The notes: generated by a model from the letters alone, not told the origin. Positions 1 to 8,155 are shown, numbered from the stretch's first letter. The stretch is DNA of 41,912 nt from Anaerolineae bacterium (GCA_016931895.1 JAFGDY010000288.1:1-41912); one strand, 5' to 3'. Numbers and translations: made by a program.

Positions 1-546
1 ATTGTGCGCGGCCTGGCCGATGCCCCGGAGAAGATGCTCTATCGCCAGATTTTTCTGGACACGGCCCAGTTAGCCAGAATTGTAATGGATATGCCCGACG
101 TGGACGAAAACCGGGTGGGCGCCACAGGCGGCAGTCAAGGCGGCGGGTTGACCCTGGCCTGCGCCGCGCTGGAACCCCGCCTCAAACTGGTGGCGCCGGT
201 GTATCCCTTTTTGTGCGACTATCAGCGAGTGTGGGAAATTGACCTGGCCGAGCAAGCTTACGTTGAACTGCACCTCTATTTCCGCCGTTTTGACCCGCTC
301 CACGAGCGCGAGGAGGAGTTATTCACCAAACTGGGTTACATTGACGTGCAACACCTGGCTTCGCGCATTCGGGGTGAGGTGCTTATGTTTGTCAGCCTGC
401 TGGATAAAATATGCCCGCCGTCAACCCAATTTGCCGCTTATAATAAAATCAAGGCCAAAAAGTCAATGGCCCTTTATCCTGATTACGGGCACGAAAATTT
501 ACCCGGCCGGGCGGATACCGTTTTTAAGTTTATGCAAAAACTCTGA
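1..546 (+). CDS. Acetyl xylan esterase / cephalosporin-C deacetylase family hydrolase, C-terminal part
   Basis: The frame is open from base 1, so the gene starts upstream and only about 180 residues are visible. It belongs to the alpha/beta-hydrolase AXE1 group, which removes acetyl groups from xylan oligosaccharides or related esters. The nucleophile elbow GGSQGG (Ser at residue 44 counting the GTG at base 4 as 1), an acid in [11 protein letters not shown] (Asp134) and a histidine in PDYGHE (His163) give the full Ser-Asp-His triad in the right order. The motif [14 protein letters not shown] and the late CPPST segment are typical of this family rather than of dienelactone hydrolases. No signal peptide can be judged because the N-terminus is missing. 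The stop is TGA at 544-546. Confidence 0.85.
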   Translation: MVRGLADAPEKMLYRQIFLDTAQLARIVMDMPDVDENRVGATGGSQGGGLTLACAALEPRLKLVAPVYPFLCDYQRVWEIDLAEQAYVELHLYFRRFDPLHEREEELFTKLGYIDVQHLASRIRGEVLMFVSLLDKICPPSTQFAAYNKIKAKKSMALYPDYGHENLPGRADTVFKFMQKL

Positions 547-597
547 TAAAGTAACAAGAAAGTAAGAATGACAGACGCTACAGAGGCACGTTTAAAG

Positions 598-666
598 AGT
601 AACAAAGTAGCAGGGTAACAAAGGCGTTACTCTGCTACTTTGCTACCCTGCTACTTTGCTACCCTG
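598..666. repeat. 16-base direct repeat forming an imperfect hairpin
   Basis: CTACTTTGCTACCCTG occurs twice in tandem at 635-650 and 651-666. The segment at 603-622 is nearly its reverse complement, so the RNA could fold into alternative hairpins. It lies between the hydrolase stop and the convergent end of the acyl-CoA ligase gene. It could work as a terminator region, but there is no T-tract. Confidence 0.6.
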
Positions 667-720
667 CAACTGAGTTGATTTTCCTGCACCAAAAATTGTC
701 GCTGTTGAGCCTTATAGGGT

Positions 721-2532
721 TTAAATCAGTTCTTCTTCCGGTTCCCCGTGCGGTTCTTTTTCTGCTTTTCTTTTGGCCTTGTCTTCGGCTTTCTCTTTGG
801 CCTTTTGCTGTTCTTCGGCCATTAACTGGAGGCGAAGGATTTTACCCACCATTGTTTTGGGTAACTCATTACGGAACTCAACGTAGCGCGGGATTTTGTA
901 TTCGGCCAGCCCTTCTTTACACCAATCAATCAACTCTCGCCGGGTAGCGGCTTCGCCTTCTTTGAGCACAACAAATACTTTGGGGCGCTGGCTGGTGCCG
1001 CCCACCGGCACGCCAATGGCGGCGGCTTCGAGCACTTTGGGATGTTCGTAGAGCCGTTCTTCAATATCGCGCGGATAGATATTAAAACCACCGGCCGCCA
1101 GAATCATGTCTTTTTTACGGTCCACAATGCGGAAAAAACCATCCTCACTCATCTCGGCCACGTCGCCGGTATGCAGCCATATTTTTCCGTCCGCGTGTTC
1201 GCGCAGGGTGTTGGCCGTTTCGGTGGGCATGTGCCAGTAACCTTTCATCACCTGGGGGCCGTGAATGCAAAGCACCCCGGTCTGGCCTGGCCCTAATTCC
1301 TTTTCTTCGGTTTCGTTGTCTACAATTTTGGCCTCGGTATCGGGGATGGGCACGCCAATGGTGCCAATCCGCCCGCCGCTGCCCAGGGGATTGGCATGGG
1401 TTACCGGCGAGGCCTCACTGAGACCATAGCCTTCGACCAATTTGCCGCCGGTGATCCGCTGGAACTCTTGTTGCACTTCCACCGGCAAGCCCGCCGCCCC
1501 GCTGATGCAGGCTTTGATGGATTTTAGATCATATTTGCCTGCTTTAACCCCGGCATTATTGTTGATAACAGTGTACAGGGTGGGCACGCCAGGCAGAAGG
1601 GTGGGTTTGTGTTTGTTAATAGCGGTTAATAAATGAGGAATATCCCGCGCATTGGGGATGATCACTTGCGTATGGCCGTGGAAAACCGACAGATTCATAC
1701 AAACGGTCATGGAGTAACTGTGGGTCATAGGTAGGGCGGTGAGCATCACTTCTTCGCCATCGGTGCCGGTGCCGCCGCCCATCAGCCAGGCCGCGGCCTG
1801 GAGCGCGTTGCTGACAATATTTTTTTGGGTTAGTTGGGCCCCTTTGGGCACGCCCGTGGTGCCGCCGGTATACATTAACACGGCGGTGTCGTCTGGCGTA
1901 ATTTCAACGGGTTGGGGTTTGGCCGGGGCGGAAGACAAAAAATCTTGAAACCAGGTGGTATGGGGGTCGCCGGAAATATCAACCCGGTGCCCGCCTTTTT
2001 TCTCTTTAGCCACTGTAAACAGGGTTTTGAGCAAGCCGGGGAAGTATTCTTTGATGTTGGTTACAATCACGTGGTTGAGCGAGGTTTTGGCGCGCACCTG
2101 TTTGATATTTGGATAGAGCATACTCAACACCACGGCATAGGTGGCCTCGGCGTTATTGAACTGCTGCTCCACCTCGCGGGCCACGTTGAGCGGGTTGCAG
2201 GGCACCACAATGCCGCCCGCTCGCAGCGTGCCGTAATAAGCAATGACATACTGGGGACAGTTGGGCATGTAAATGCCTACCCGGTCCCCTTTTTGTAAGC
2301 CCAACTCTTGCAGGCCGGCGGCAAAACGATCCACCAGGGCATCGAGTTTCTGGTAAGTCATTTTACTGTGGACTTCGCCAACTACAGGGGCCAGGCTGCC
2401 AAAAATGAGGGCAATGTTATGGGGAAATCTTTGGGCGCTTTTGCGCAAAAAATAGTCGGCCGGGTTAGCGGGATAATCAATTGAAGTAGGTACTTCGGGA
2501 TCATAAAATTGATGCCACACGTGTGAAGCCAT
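721..2532 (-). CDS. fadD: Long-chain fatty-acid--CoA ligase (AMP-forming)
   Basis: A 603-residue ANL-superfamily enzyme that activates fatty acids with ATP to acyl-AMP and then acyl-CoA, at the membrane or in the cytosol, for beta-oxidation or lipid synthesis. The P-loop-like motif YTGGTTGVPKG lies at 221-231. GYGLSEASPV, the hinge segment TGDVAEMSEDGFFRIVDRKKDMI-like region and the C-terminal PKTMVGKILR with its catalytic lysine follow in order. The last 30 or so residues are an unusual Lys/Glu-rich tail (KAKEKAEDKAKRKAEKE) beyond the normal family end. ATG at 2532 is preceded by a strong ribosome site (AAAGGAGG). The gene is transcribed alone and converges on the partial hydrolase. Exact chain-length preference cannot be read from sequence. 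Confidence 0.93.
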   Translation of the reverse strand: MASHVWHQFYDPEVPTSIDYPANPADYFLRKSAQRFPHNIALIFGSLAPVVGEVHSKMTYQKLDALVDRFAAGLQELGLQKGDRVGIYMPNCPQYVIAYYGTLRAGGIVVPCNPLNVAREVEQQFNNAEATYAVVLSMLYPNIKQVRAKTSLNHVIVTNIKEYFPGLLKTLFTVAKEKKGGHRVDISGDPHTTWFQDFLSSAPAKPQPVEITPDDTAVLMYTGGTTGVPKGAQLTQKNIVSNALQAAAWLMGGGTGTDGEEVMLTALPMTHSYSMTVCMNLSVFHGHTQVIIPNARDIPHLLTAINKHKPTLLPGVPTLYTVINNNAGVKAGKYDLKSIKACISGAAGLPVEVQQEFQRITGGKLVEGYGLSEASPVTHANPLGSGGRIGTIGVPIPDTEAKIVDNETEEKELGPGQTGVLCIHGPQVMKGYWHMPTETANTLREHADGKIWLHTGDVAEMSEDGFFRIVDRKKDMILAAGGFNIYPRDIEERLYEHPKVLEAAAIGVPVGGTSQRPKVFVVLKEGEAATRRELIDWCKEGLAEYKIPRYVEFRNELPKTMVGKILRLQLMAEEQQKAKEKAEDKAKRKAEKEPHGEPEEELI

Positions 2533-2832
2533 AATTGAATCCTCCTTTGATTCTAAGGTCTACCATTGACCGGATCGCTGCTGTTCAAAATTCCCCAACT
2601 TTTGCGGAAAGAACACAGAAACGCCAATCTTTAGCCTAAAACACCTCTTTTTGGCATTGGATACGAGGGCTATCCTGAGGTTTATGATTGGGACTCCTCA
2701 TCAAACAGGCGGTTTTGGATTAGTGGAAACAAGGTGGCAAGGCGTCCGGGCAGAGTATACTCGCTTGTGGGTTGTCAGGCAAACGGCGCTGAATTTTTTG
2801 GGTTTTTGGGGATGGTTGGAGATGGGTGCCGG
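2533..2832. other. Gap upstream of the acyl-CoA ligase
   Basis: 300 bases between two minus-strand genes. It must carry the acyl-CoA ligase promoter and the end of the preceding transcript. I see the ligase's ribosome site but no convincing promoter pair, hairpin or additional gene. A 61-codon plus-strand frame here has no ribosome site and no recognisable composition. Confidence 0.5.
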
Positions 2833-3594
2833 TTAATGATTATATCGTACCTGCCGGCCCAACACCCAGGCAAAAAACGTTTCGATAAAAAAAATCACCA
2901 AAATAAAGAGTATATCCACGGCAATGGTGATGAGAAAAGCATAGAGCAGATGGGCAATAAGGGTCAGGCCAAGCTGCTGGAGTTGGGGCGATAGCGTGGG
3001 GTTCAGGCCCAGGCCAATGGCCAGGAACAGGGCCAGCCCCAGGTAAATGAGCACGCTCCACCAGGCTTCGCGGTCCGAGGCGCTGGGCAGCATGGCATTA
3101 GAAATGGCAAAAATCAGGTAAAGCCACAACCACACGTCGGGGGTGCCCAGCACTTTGCTTATAACCTGCCACATTACTTCCAGGTCGCCGCCGGTCAGGG
3201 CCTGGCCCACTCCCCCTAACTCCAGCCAGCCCAAACCAATCAGCAGAATAGCGATGCTGCCAAAAATAAGCGGGGCCAAACCGATCAGGCTGTGCCGGAA
3301 AGGGTCGGCCACTTCCACCTGCACCGCGCCCATCTGGAGTTGTCCCCGCCGTTGTTTGGGCCACAAGGAAAAACGGCCCGTTTTGACCCGCAGCAATTTG
3401 GCCGTGAGCCAGTGGCTGAGTTCGTGCAAAAAAGTGCCGGGTAAAAACAACACCCAAAAAACCCACATGGCGGCTTTCTGGCTACCGGTCAATAAAAAAG
3501 CAACCCCCTGCACGTGGGCGCTAATCCAACGTTTCAGGGGGTACATTACGGCAAAAGAAACAATGAGCCAAAAAAGGGTAGACCAACCGGACAT
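2833..3594 (-). CDS. Polytopic membrane protein with HELSH motif, M50-like
   Basis: 253 residues, mostly hydrophobic, with about five to six predicted membrane helices. HELSH at 57-61 sits at the end of a helix and matches the HExxH zinc motif of intramembrane site-2 or M50B-type proteases. It is followed by HWLTAKLLRVKTGRFSLWPK, similar in layout to the HELGH...TGG stretch of M50B proteins. I cannot see a clear NPDG-like third zinc ligand, so activity is uncertain. The gene begins 20 bases after the tpiA stop and probably shares its transcript. The start at 3594 is the first Met of the frame after tpiA; no strong ribosome site precedes it. Substrate unknown. Confidence 0.6.
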   Translation of the reverse strand: MSGWSTLFWLIVSFAVMYPLKRWISAHVQGVAFLLTGSQKAAMWVFWVLFLPGTFLHELSHWLTAKLLRVKTGRFSLWPKQRRGQLQMGAVQVEVADPFRHSLIGLAPLIFGSIAILLIGLGWLELGGVGQALTGGDLEVMWQVISKVLGTPDVWLWLYLIFAISNAMLPSASDREAWWSVLIYLGLALFLAIGLGLNPTLSPQLQQLGLTLIAHLLYAFLITIAVDILFILVIFFIETFFAWVLGRQVRYNH

Positions 3595-3614
3595 GTCACG
3601 CGAAAAAGTTCATT

Positions 3615-4382
3615 TTAACGATATTTAACCAGCGCGCCTTTGACCAGCGCCACAAAGCTATCGGCCTTAAGGCTGGCCCCACCCACCAGGGCGCCGTCAA
3701 CGTGGGGCTGGGCCATATAAGCCTCAATGTTATCCGGTTTAACGCTGCCGCCGTATTGAATTCTGATTTGTTGGGCCACGTTTTGGCTATATATTTTGGC
3801 CAGCGTATCCCGGATAACCCCGCCGATGATGTTATTGGCGTCGGAAGGTTCGGCATTTTTGCCGGTGCCAATGGCCCAGATTGGCTCGTAGGCCACCACC
3901 ACTTTTTGGGCTTCTGCGGCGGGCAAATCGGCAAACGCGGCTTTTACCTGGCCGCCGACAAAGGATTCGGTTTCGCCGGCTTCATTTTGAGCCAGGTTTT
4001 CGCCCACACACACAATGGGCTTGAGATGATGCGCCAGAGCCGCCCTGGTTTTTTTGTTCACTCCTTCGTCGGTTTCGCCAAAATATTGGCGGCGTTCGGA
4101 GTGGCCGATGATCACGTAATCACACCAACCTTTCAGCATCAGGGGCGATACTTCGCCCGTGAACGCGCCCTGGTCTTCCCAGTGCATATTTTGCGCGCCC
4201 AGGCCTATTTTACTCTCGGTGATCACATCCTCAACCGCGCTCAACGCCGTAAAAGGCGGGCACAACACCACTTCCACCCCTTCAATGTCGGCTACCGCCT
4301 CGCGGACCTGGCGAGCCAGCAGCACGGCTTCGGCAATGGTTTTATGCATTTTCCAGTTTCCGGCAATAATTGGGGTTCGCAT
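3615..4382 (-). CDS. tpiA: Triosephosphate isomerase
   Basis: 255 residues, the normal length for this TIM-barrel enzyme, which interconverts dihydroxyacetone phosphate and glyceraldehyde-3-phosphate in glycolysis and gluconeogenesis. All catalytic residues are present: N9-W-K11 at the N-terminus, His94 in GHSERR, Glu166 in AYEPIWAIGTGK with the mobile loop right after it, and the phosphate-binding YGGSVKPDN and GALVGGASL. The frame stays open upstream, but ATG at 4382 is the correct start: it gives the family N-terminus MRTPIIAGNWK and is preceded by AAGGAGA. It is followed after 20 bases by the M50-like membrane gene and is divergent from lgt. Confidence 0.97.
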   Translation of the reverse strand: MRTPIIAGNWKMHKTIAEAVLLARQVREAVADIEGVEVVLCPPFTALSAVEDVITESKIGLGAQNMHWEDQGAFTGEVSPLMLKGWCDYVIIGHSERRQYFGETDEGVNKKTRAALAHHLKPIVCVGENLAQNEAGETESFVGGQVKAAFADLPAAEAQKVVVAYEPIWAIGTGKNAEPSDANNIIGGVIRDTLAKIYSQNVAQQIRIQYGGSVKPDNIEAYMAQPHVDGALVGGASLKADSFVALVKGALVKYR

Positions 4383-4431
4383 CTCCAATTGTCTCCTTCC
4401 AAAATTAGATATAACCAAATAAAATCGCCGT

Positions 4432-4460
4432 ATCTTACCACACTTGGGATTAATCACCAA
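4432..4460 (-). promoter_or_regulatory. Candidate tpiA promoter
   Basis: On the minus strand, TTGGTG (4460-4455) is separated by 17 bases from TAAGAT (4437-4432), about 50 bases upstream of the tpiA start. It is a moderate match to a housekeeping-sigma promoter. Confidence 0.4.
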
Positions 4461-4527
4461 AAGCATGGGAAGCAGGTAAGGGTTGGGCAAAAGGGGATGG
4501 GCTTGAGAAAATTGCCGCCGGTGAGTA

Positions 4528-4555
4528 TTGATTATACGTAAGACTGTGCTATAAT
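4528..4555 (+). promoter_or_regulatory. Candidate lgt promoter with extended -10
   Basis: TTGATT at 4528-4533, 16-base spacer, TATAAT at 4550-4555, with TG one base upstream of the -10 (TGCTATAAT). It is 43 bases upstream of the lgt start. The same TGTGCTATA core recurs upstream of secDF. Confidence 0.6.
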
Positions 4556-4598
4556 ACACCGCGTTTTATAACTCACCCGGTAAAAATGAGGAGAAAAT

Positions 4599-5528
4599 AT
4601 GCCATCCCCAATTGATCCCATTCTTTTTGAATTTGGACCTTTCACCGTGCGGTGGTACGGCCTGTTAATTGTGCTGGGCGCGTTGGCCGCCGCCTACATC
4701 GCCTCGCTTGAAGCCAAGCGCCGCAATGAAGACCCGGAACATGCCTGGAATATTCTCATCTGGTGTTTGATCTTCGGTATCCTGGGCGCGCGACTTTATC
4801 ACGTGTTGTCCAGCCCGGCCGGAACCAGTCGCGATTTCTCCTATTATTTTATTGAACACCCCTTTACCACGCTCAACCTGTTTGGCGCGGCTGTGCCTTT
4901 TCCAACCGCTTTGCTTATCTGGGAGGGCGGCATTGGGATTTTTGGGGCAATTGTGGGCGGTGTTTTGGCTATTCTGATTTACTGTTACCGCCAGCATTTG
5001 AATGTATGGCGCTGGCTCGACATCGCTGCCCCCGGGATGATCCTGGCCCAGGCCATTGGCCGCTGGGGCAACTATGCCAACCAGGAGCTTTACGGCCCTC
5101 CCACCAATTTACCCTGGGGCATTCTCATTACCGACGCGAATCAACGCCTTGCGCCGTATAATGATCTCACCACCTATCCCCTGGAGAGCACCTTGTTCCA
5201 TCCCCTCTTTCTGTATGAGTCAATCTGGAACTTGGTTGGGTTTGTTTTGTTGATGTGGCTGGGGCGCAAGTATTACCATAAATTATATGATGGCGATATT
5301 GCCTCGCTTTATCTCATCTGGTATCCGTTGGGCCGGATATTGATTGAAAGTTTCCGCCCCGACGCCTGGACAGCCTACGGCATTCCGGTGGCGCAAATGG
5401 TGAGCATAGTGATGATTTTGATTGGCCTTGGCCTGATGATCTATCGCCGCCGCAAACCCGGCCTGGCCACCAGCCCGCTGACCCATCCTACCCAACAGCC
5501 GCAGCGTCGCCGCCCGGCCAGAAAATAA
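4599..5528 (+). CDS. lgt: Prolipoprotein diacylglyceryl transferase
   Basis: 309 residues, an integral membrane enzyme that moves diacylglycerol from phosphatidylglycerol onto the lipobox cysteine of prelipoproteins, the first step of lipoprotein maturation. The Lgt signature GRWGNYANQE lies at 154-163. The conserved WEGGIGIFGA region precedes it (109-117) and LGRILIESFRPD follows. Seven membrane helices are plausible. The GGIGIFGA segment lacks the histidine found in the enterobacterial enzyme, as in other Gram-positive-type Lgt proteins. ATG at 4599 is preceded by AGGAG. The C-terminal RRRKPG...RRRPARK tail is strongly basic, fitting a cytosolic end. The Rdx gene follows after 136 bases, which include a short CATTCAC-type tandem at about 5615-5645. 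Confidence 0.96.
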   Translation: MPSPIDPILFEFGPFTVRWYGLLIVLGALAAAYIASLEAKRRNEDPEHAWNILIWCLIFGILGARLYHVLSSPAGTSRDFSYYFIEHPFTTLNLFGAAVPFPTALLIWEGGIGIFGAIVGGVLAILIYCYRQHLNVWRWLDIAAPGMILAQAIGRWGNYANQELYGPPTNLPWGILITDANQRLAPYNDLTTYPLESTLFHPLFLYESIWNLVGFVLLMWLGRKYYHKLYDGDIASLYLIWYPLGRILIESFRPDAWTAYGIPVAQMVSIVMILIGLGLMIYRRRKPGLATSPLTHPTQQPQRRRPARK

Positions 5529-5664
5529 TGGTGGAAAATTAATTGCTTGAATCAGCAAAGACAACCAAAGGCAGAAGCTAGAGGTTGCAGGCAAATAATC
5601 GGCTGAGTCATTCGCCATTAATCATTCACCATTCACCATTCACAATTTTTCAAGGAGTTATCCA

Positions 5665-5907
5665 ATGTTAACCATTTCCATTGAGTATTGCCGGGTTTGA
5701 AACTATACCCCCCAGGCCGTGAGCCTGTTCAATGAATTGATGCAAGATAACGCCGTTGAGGCCCAGCTCGAGTCCGTTAAGATCATCCCTTCCAGCGGCG
5801 GCAAATTTGAGGTGGTGGTCAACGGCGATTTGGTCTATTCCAAGTTGGCCACCGGCCGCCACGCCCAACCCGGCGAGGCGCGCCGGTTGATCAAGGCCAA
5901 GCTTTAA
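5665..5907 (+). CDS. Rdx/SelW-family selenoprotein (CxxU), TGA at 5698 read as Sec
   Basis: Reading through TGA at 5698-5700 gives an 80-residue protein whose N-terminus is MLTISIEYCRV-U-NYTPQA. That is the Rdx (SelW/SelT/Rdx12-like) family start: beta strand, then C9-x-x-U12 redox motif. The rest also fits the thioredoxin-like fold, with GGKFEVVVNGDLVYSK and the late TGRHAQPGE matching the family's GxFEV...SK...GRFPxxGE. Members are small thiol oxidoreductases, often of unknown partner. ATG at 5665 has AAGGAG seven bases upstream. A plain ORF finder begins only at GTG 5719 and loses the active site. The Cys form needs one base change (TGC or TGT), so a recent nonsense mutation or sequencing error is the alternative. 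The ribosome site, intact downstream frame and SECIS-like hairpin favour Sec. Confidence 0.82.
5697..5732 (+). promoter_or_regulatory. SECIS-like hairpin at the in-frame TGA
   Basis: CAGGC (5713-5717) pairs with GCCTG (5723-5727) around the loop CGTGA. TTGAA (5697-5701, overlapping the TGA) can pair with TTCAA (5728-5732) below it. The apical loop begins about 17 bases after the TGA and has G as its second base, within the ranges described for bacterial SECIS elements. The pairing is seen directly; SelB binding is inferred. Confidence 0.6.
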
Positions 5908-6453
5908 GCAAGAGCCTTGATCCATCAGGGTTTGTCTAACCCCTTGTAGACCACAAAATGACACGAATAGCGCGGACGATTTTTATTATTTTTAGGTATA
6001 TTCGCGTTATTTGTTTATTTTTGAACTTACGCAAATCGTTGATGCATTCCAGAGGTGACAGTCACTTACAAAGTGACTGTCACCTCTGGAACGTGCGCAA
6101 CTCCTACATTATTTGCGACGGCTTGAAGTTTACCCCCAAAAAGTTAGTGACAAGATCCCTTTTTTTTGCTACAATGGGAAAAGCTGATGCCCCGGGCCTG
6201 TTTTACCATAACCAGTTTTTATCTTTGGCCAAAACCCTCAAATTTGTGGGTTTACAAGTAACCCCAAATCGTCTAAAATGGGAGGCGGATTTCAAAAACC
6301 GTTGAGTAGTTTTTTGGCCCGTCACCTCAAAAGTGAATAATCGTTCTACAGGATTGTCCGTAATGAGGCCCATAACCGGGGCCGCCGCCGCCCCTGTTTG
6401 TGGTCATCACCAAATTTCTAAAAACTCATTTATTTAATTAGGAGAAAATATTC
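5908..6453. other. Long gap without a supported gene
   Basis: 546 bases. A 115-codon frame from 5958 has no ribosome site, runs across a perfect hairpin and shows no family motif, so I do not call it. The gap contains the perfect palindrome at 6047-6091, an AT-rich stretch around 5960-6030, and near the end the ribosome site (TAGGAG) for the metallopeptidase gene. No clear promoter pair was found. Confidence 0.6.
6047..6091. repeat. Perfect 21-bp inverted repeat with 3-base loop
   Basis: The arms at 6047-6067 and 6071-6091 are exact reverse complements (core CCAGAGGTGACAGTCACTT) around loop ACA. There is no adjacent T-tract, so a terminator is unlikely. The perfection and intergenic position fit a REP-like mobile palindrome. 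Confidence 0.85.
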
Positions 6454-8061
6454 ATGAAAGGTTTTAACAGACAAATTGCTTTATTTATTGGATTGATTTT
6501 GTTTGCCTTAGTACTGGTGGCTTTTATACCCAACGCAAATCCGGCTTCGCAAGTTGGAGCGGAAGCATTAGGGGCAGGACGCGAAGTGGTGGTGCGTTAC
6601 GATGATCGGTTTTTCCCTTTTTATGTACCTCCTCCCAAACAGGCCGAACTGGGTATCCAGGCCGCCACCATCAACGTCAATTGGAATCCGGCCAGTTGTA
6701 CCGGAACGGTCACGGCCTGGCCCAATGATGCCAAAAATGCTTTTTTGCACGCTGCCAATATCTGGGCTTCGCTCCTTACCTCAAATGTGCCCATAGAGGT
6801 GGATGCCTGTTGGCGGTCGGATTTGCCGTCGGGTGTCCTTGGTTCGGCCGGGGCAAGAAATTACTATAGGAATTTTGCAAATGCTCCAACTCCTAACACC
6901 TGGTATGCGGTAGCGTTAGCCAATTCGTTAGCCAATAGCGATCTGGACCCCGGCGTGGCGGATATACGGGCCAACTTCAGTAGTACCTTTAGCTGGTATT
7001 ATGGTACAGACGGCAACCCCGGCGGCCAGTTAGACTTTGTTAGCGTGGTACTGCACGAGCTATGCCACGGTTTAGGCTTTATCGGTTTTTTGGAGTATAG
7101 CGGCGGCGTAGGCAAAGATACCACCAGCCCCGCCAGCTTTGATCTTTTCAGCGAAGATGGCAATAGTGCCACTAAACTTCTGAATTATCCTAATAACTCT
7201 GTTGCTTTGGGCAACGCCCTTCTGGGCAATGCCGGGGGCGTCTATTTTAATGGGACCAATGCCAACGCCGCCAACGGCGGTACCCGGGTCAAACTGTATA
7301 CCCCTTCCACCTGGGATAGTGGTTCCAGTTATTCCCACGTTGATGAAATATTTAACGGTACAGCGAATGCCCTGATGACATACTCTCTGGCGTCAGGAGA
7401 GGCAGAACACAACCCTGGCCCCGTTGTTCTGGGCATCTTCAAAGATATGGGCTGGACCGTAGCCGGCTCCCCCGATCCGCCCACCGGGTTAAGCGCCACT
7501 ACCAGCGCCCAGAATCAAATCAACCTGGCCTGGACGGATAACAGCAGCGACGAGGATGGGTTTAAGATTGAACGCTCGCTAACAGGCGCCGGGCCTTGGG
7601 CCCAAATTGCTACGGTGGTAGCAAATGTAACCACTTATAATGATGTGGGCCTGTTCGCCAGCGCCACTTACTACTACCGGGTGCGGGCCTACAACAGCCT
7701 GGGCGACTCTACTTACGCCGGCCCGGCCAATGATACCACCTCGGCCCCGCCGGGCGGCGCGCCCACTGCCCCCAGCAATCTAAGCGCCACCCAGGTTTCG
7801 CCCACCCAGATCAACCTGGCCTGGACGGACAACAGCATTAGCGAAACCGGCTTTAAGATTGAGCGGTCGGCCAATGGCCTGAGCGGTTGGACGCAAATAG
7901 GTACCACCGGCCCCAATGTAACCACCTACAGCAATACTGTGGTTGCCGGAGTTTATTACTATCACGTGCGGGCGTACAATGGCAGCGGCGATTCTAACTA
8001 TAGCCTTTCCGCCACCAACGCCCAGTTCATTTACGTGCCGGTTATCCTGCGGCGTAACTAA
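6454..8061 (+). CDS. Secreted zinc metallopeptidase-like protein with two fibronectin type III domains
   Basis: 535 residues. An N-terminal signal peptide (about 1-32, hydrophobic IALFIGLILFALVLVAF) is followed by a metallopeptidase-like domain with HELCHGLGF (H201, E202, H205) and a later Met-turn-like ALMTYS. Two FnIII modules follow, roughly 340-425 and 435-520, both carrying INLAWTDNS and FKIERS, so they arose by duplication. The protein ends FIYVPVILRRN. The HExxHGLGF pattern with SHVDE downstream resembles secreted PA-domain-type peptidases; the canonical third histidine of HExxHxxGxxH is absent, so the third zinc ligand is unclear. ATG at 6454 has TAGGAG upstream. It likely degrades extracellular protein; the FnIII domains may bind polymer or cell surface. 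It stands alone, followed by a terminator at 8256. Confidence 0.75.
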   Translation: MKGFNRQIALFIGLILFALVLVAFIPNANPASQVGAEALGAGREVVVRYDDRFFPFYVPPPKQAELGIQAATINVNWNPASCTGTVTAWPNDAKNAFLHAANIWASLLTSNVPIEVDACWRSDLPSGVLGSAGARNYYRNFANAPTPNTWYAVALANSLANSDLDPGVADIRANFSSTFSWYYGTDGNPGGQLDFVSVVLHELCHGLGFIGFLEYSGGVGKDTTSPASFDLFSEDGNSATKLLNYPNNSVALGNALLGNAGGVYFNGTNANAANGGTRVKLYTPSTWDSGSSYSHVDEIFNGTANALMTYSLASGEAEHNPGPVVLGIFKDMGWTVAGSPDPPTGLSATTSAQNQINLAWTDNSSDEDGFKIERSLTGAGPWAQIATVVANVTTYNDVGLFASATYYYRVRAYNSLGDSTYAGPANDTTSAPPGGAPTAPSNLSATQVSPTQINLAWTDNSISETGFKIERSANGLSGWTQIGTTGPNVTTYSNTVVAGVYYYHVRAYNGSGDSNYSLSATNAQFIYVPVILRRN

Positions 8062-8095
8062 AAGGGAGCATTTCAGTTTTGGGCGAATATTGTCT

Positions 8096-8155
8096 CACCG
8101 CCGAGGCGCAGAGGTCGCGGAGAAAAAACTCTGCGTTCTCGGCGTCTCTGTGGTG
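8096..8155. repeat. Imperfect inverted repeat of the GCAGAG / CTCTGCG dispersed type
   Basis: Arms at 8096-8122 and 8129-8155 are imperfect reverse complements (CACC...GCAGAGG against CTCTGCG...GGTG). I recall this sequence type as a common dispersed intergenic repeat in several bacterial phyla. That memory cannot be tested here. Confidence 0.6.

Noticed and set aside
3702-4541. A 279-codon plus-strand frame opposite tpiA
   Set aside because: Antisense shadow of a clear triosephosphate isomerase gene.
5719-5907. A 62-codon gene starting at GTG 5719
   Set aside because: It is the tail of the Rdx protein; the real ribosome site and active site lie upstream of the TGA.
5958-6305. A 115-codon plus-strand frame
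   Set aside because: No ribosome site, it crosses the perfect palindrome at 6047-6091, and shows no family motif.
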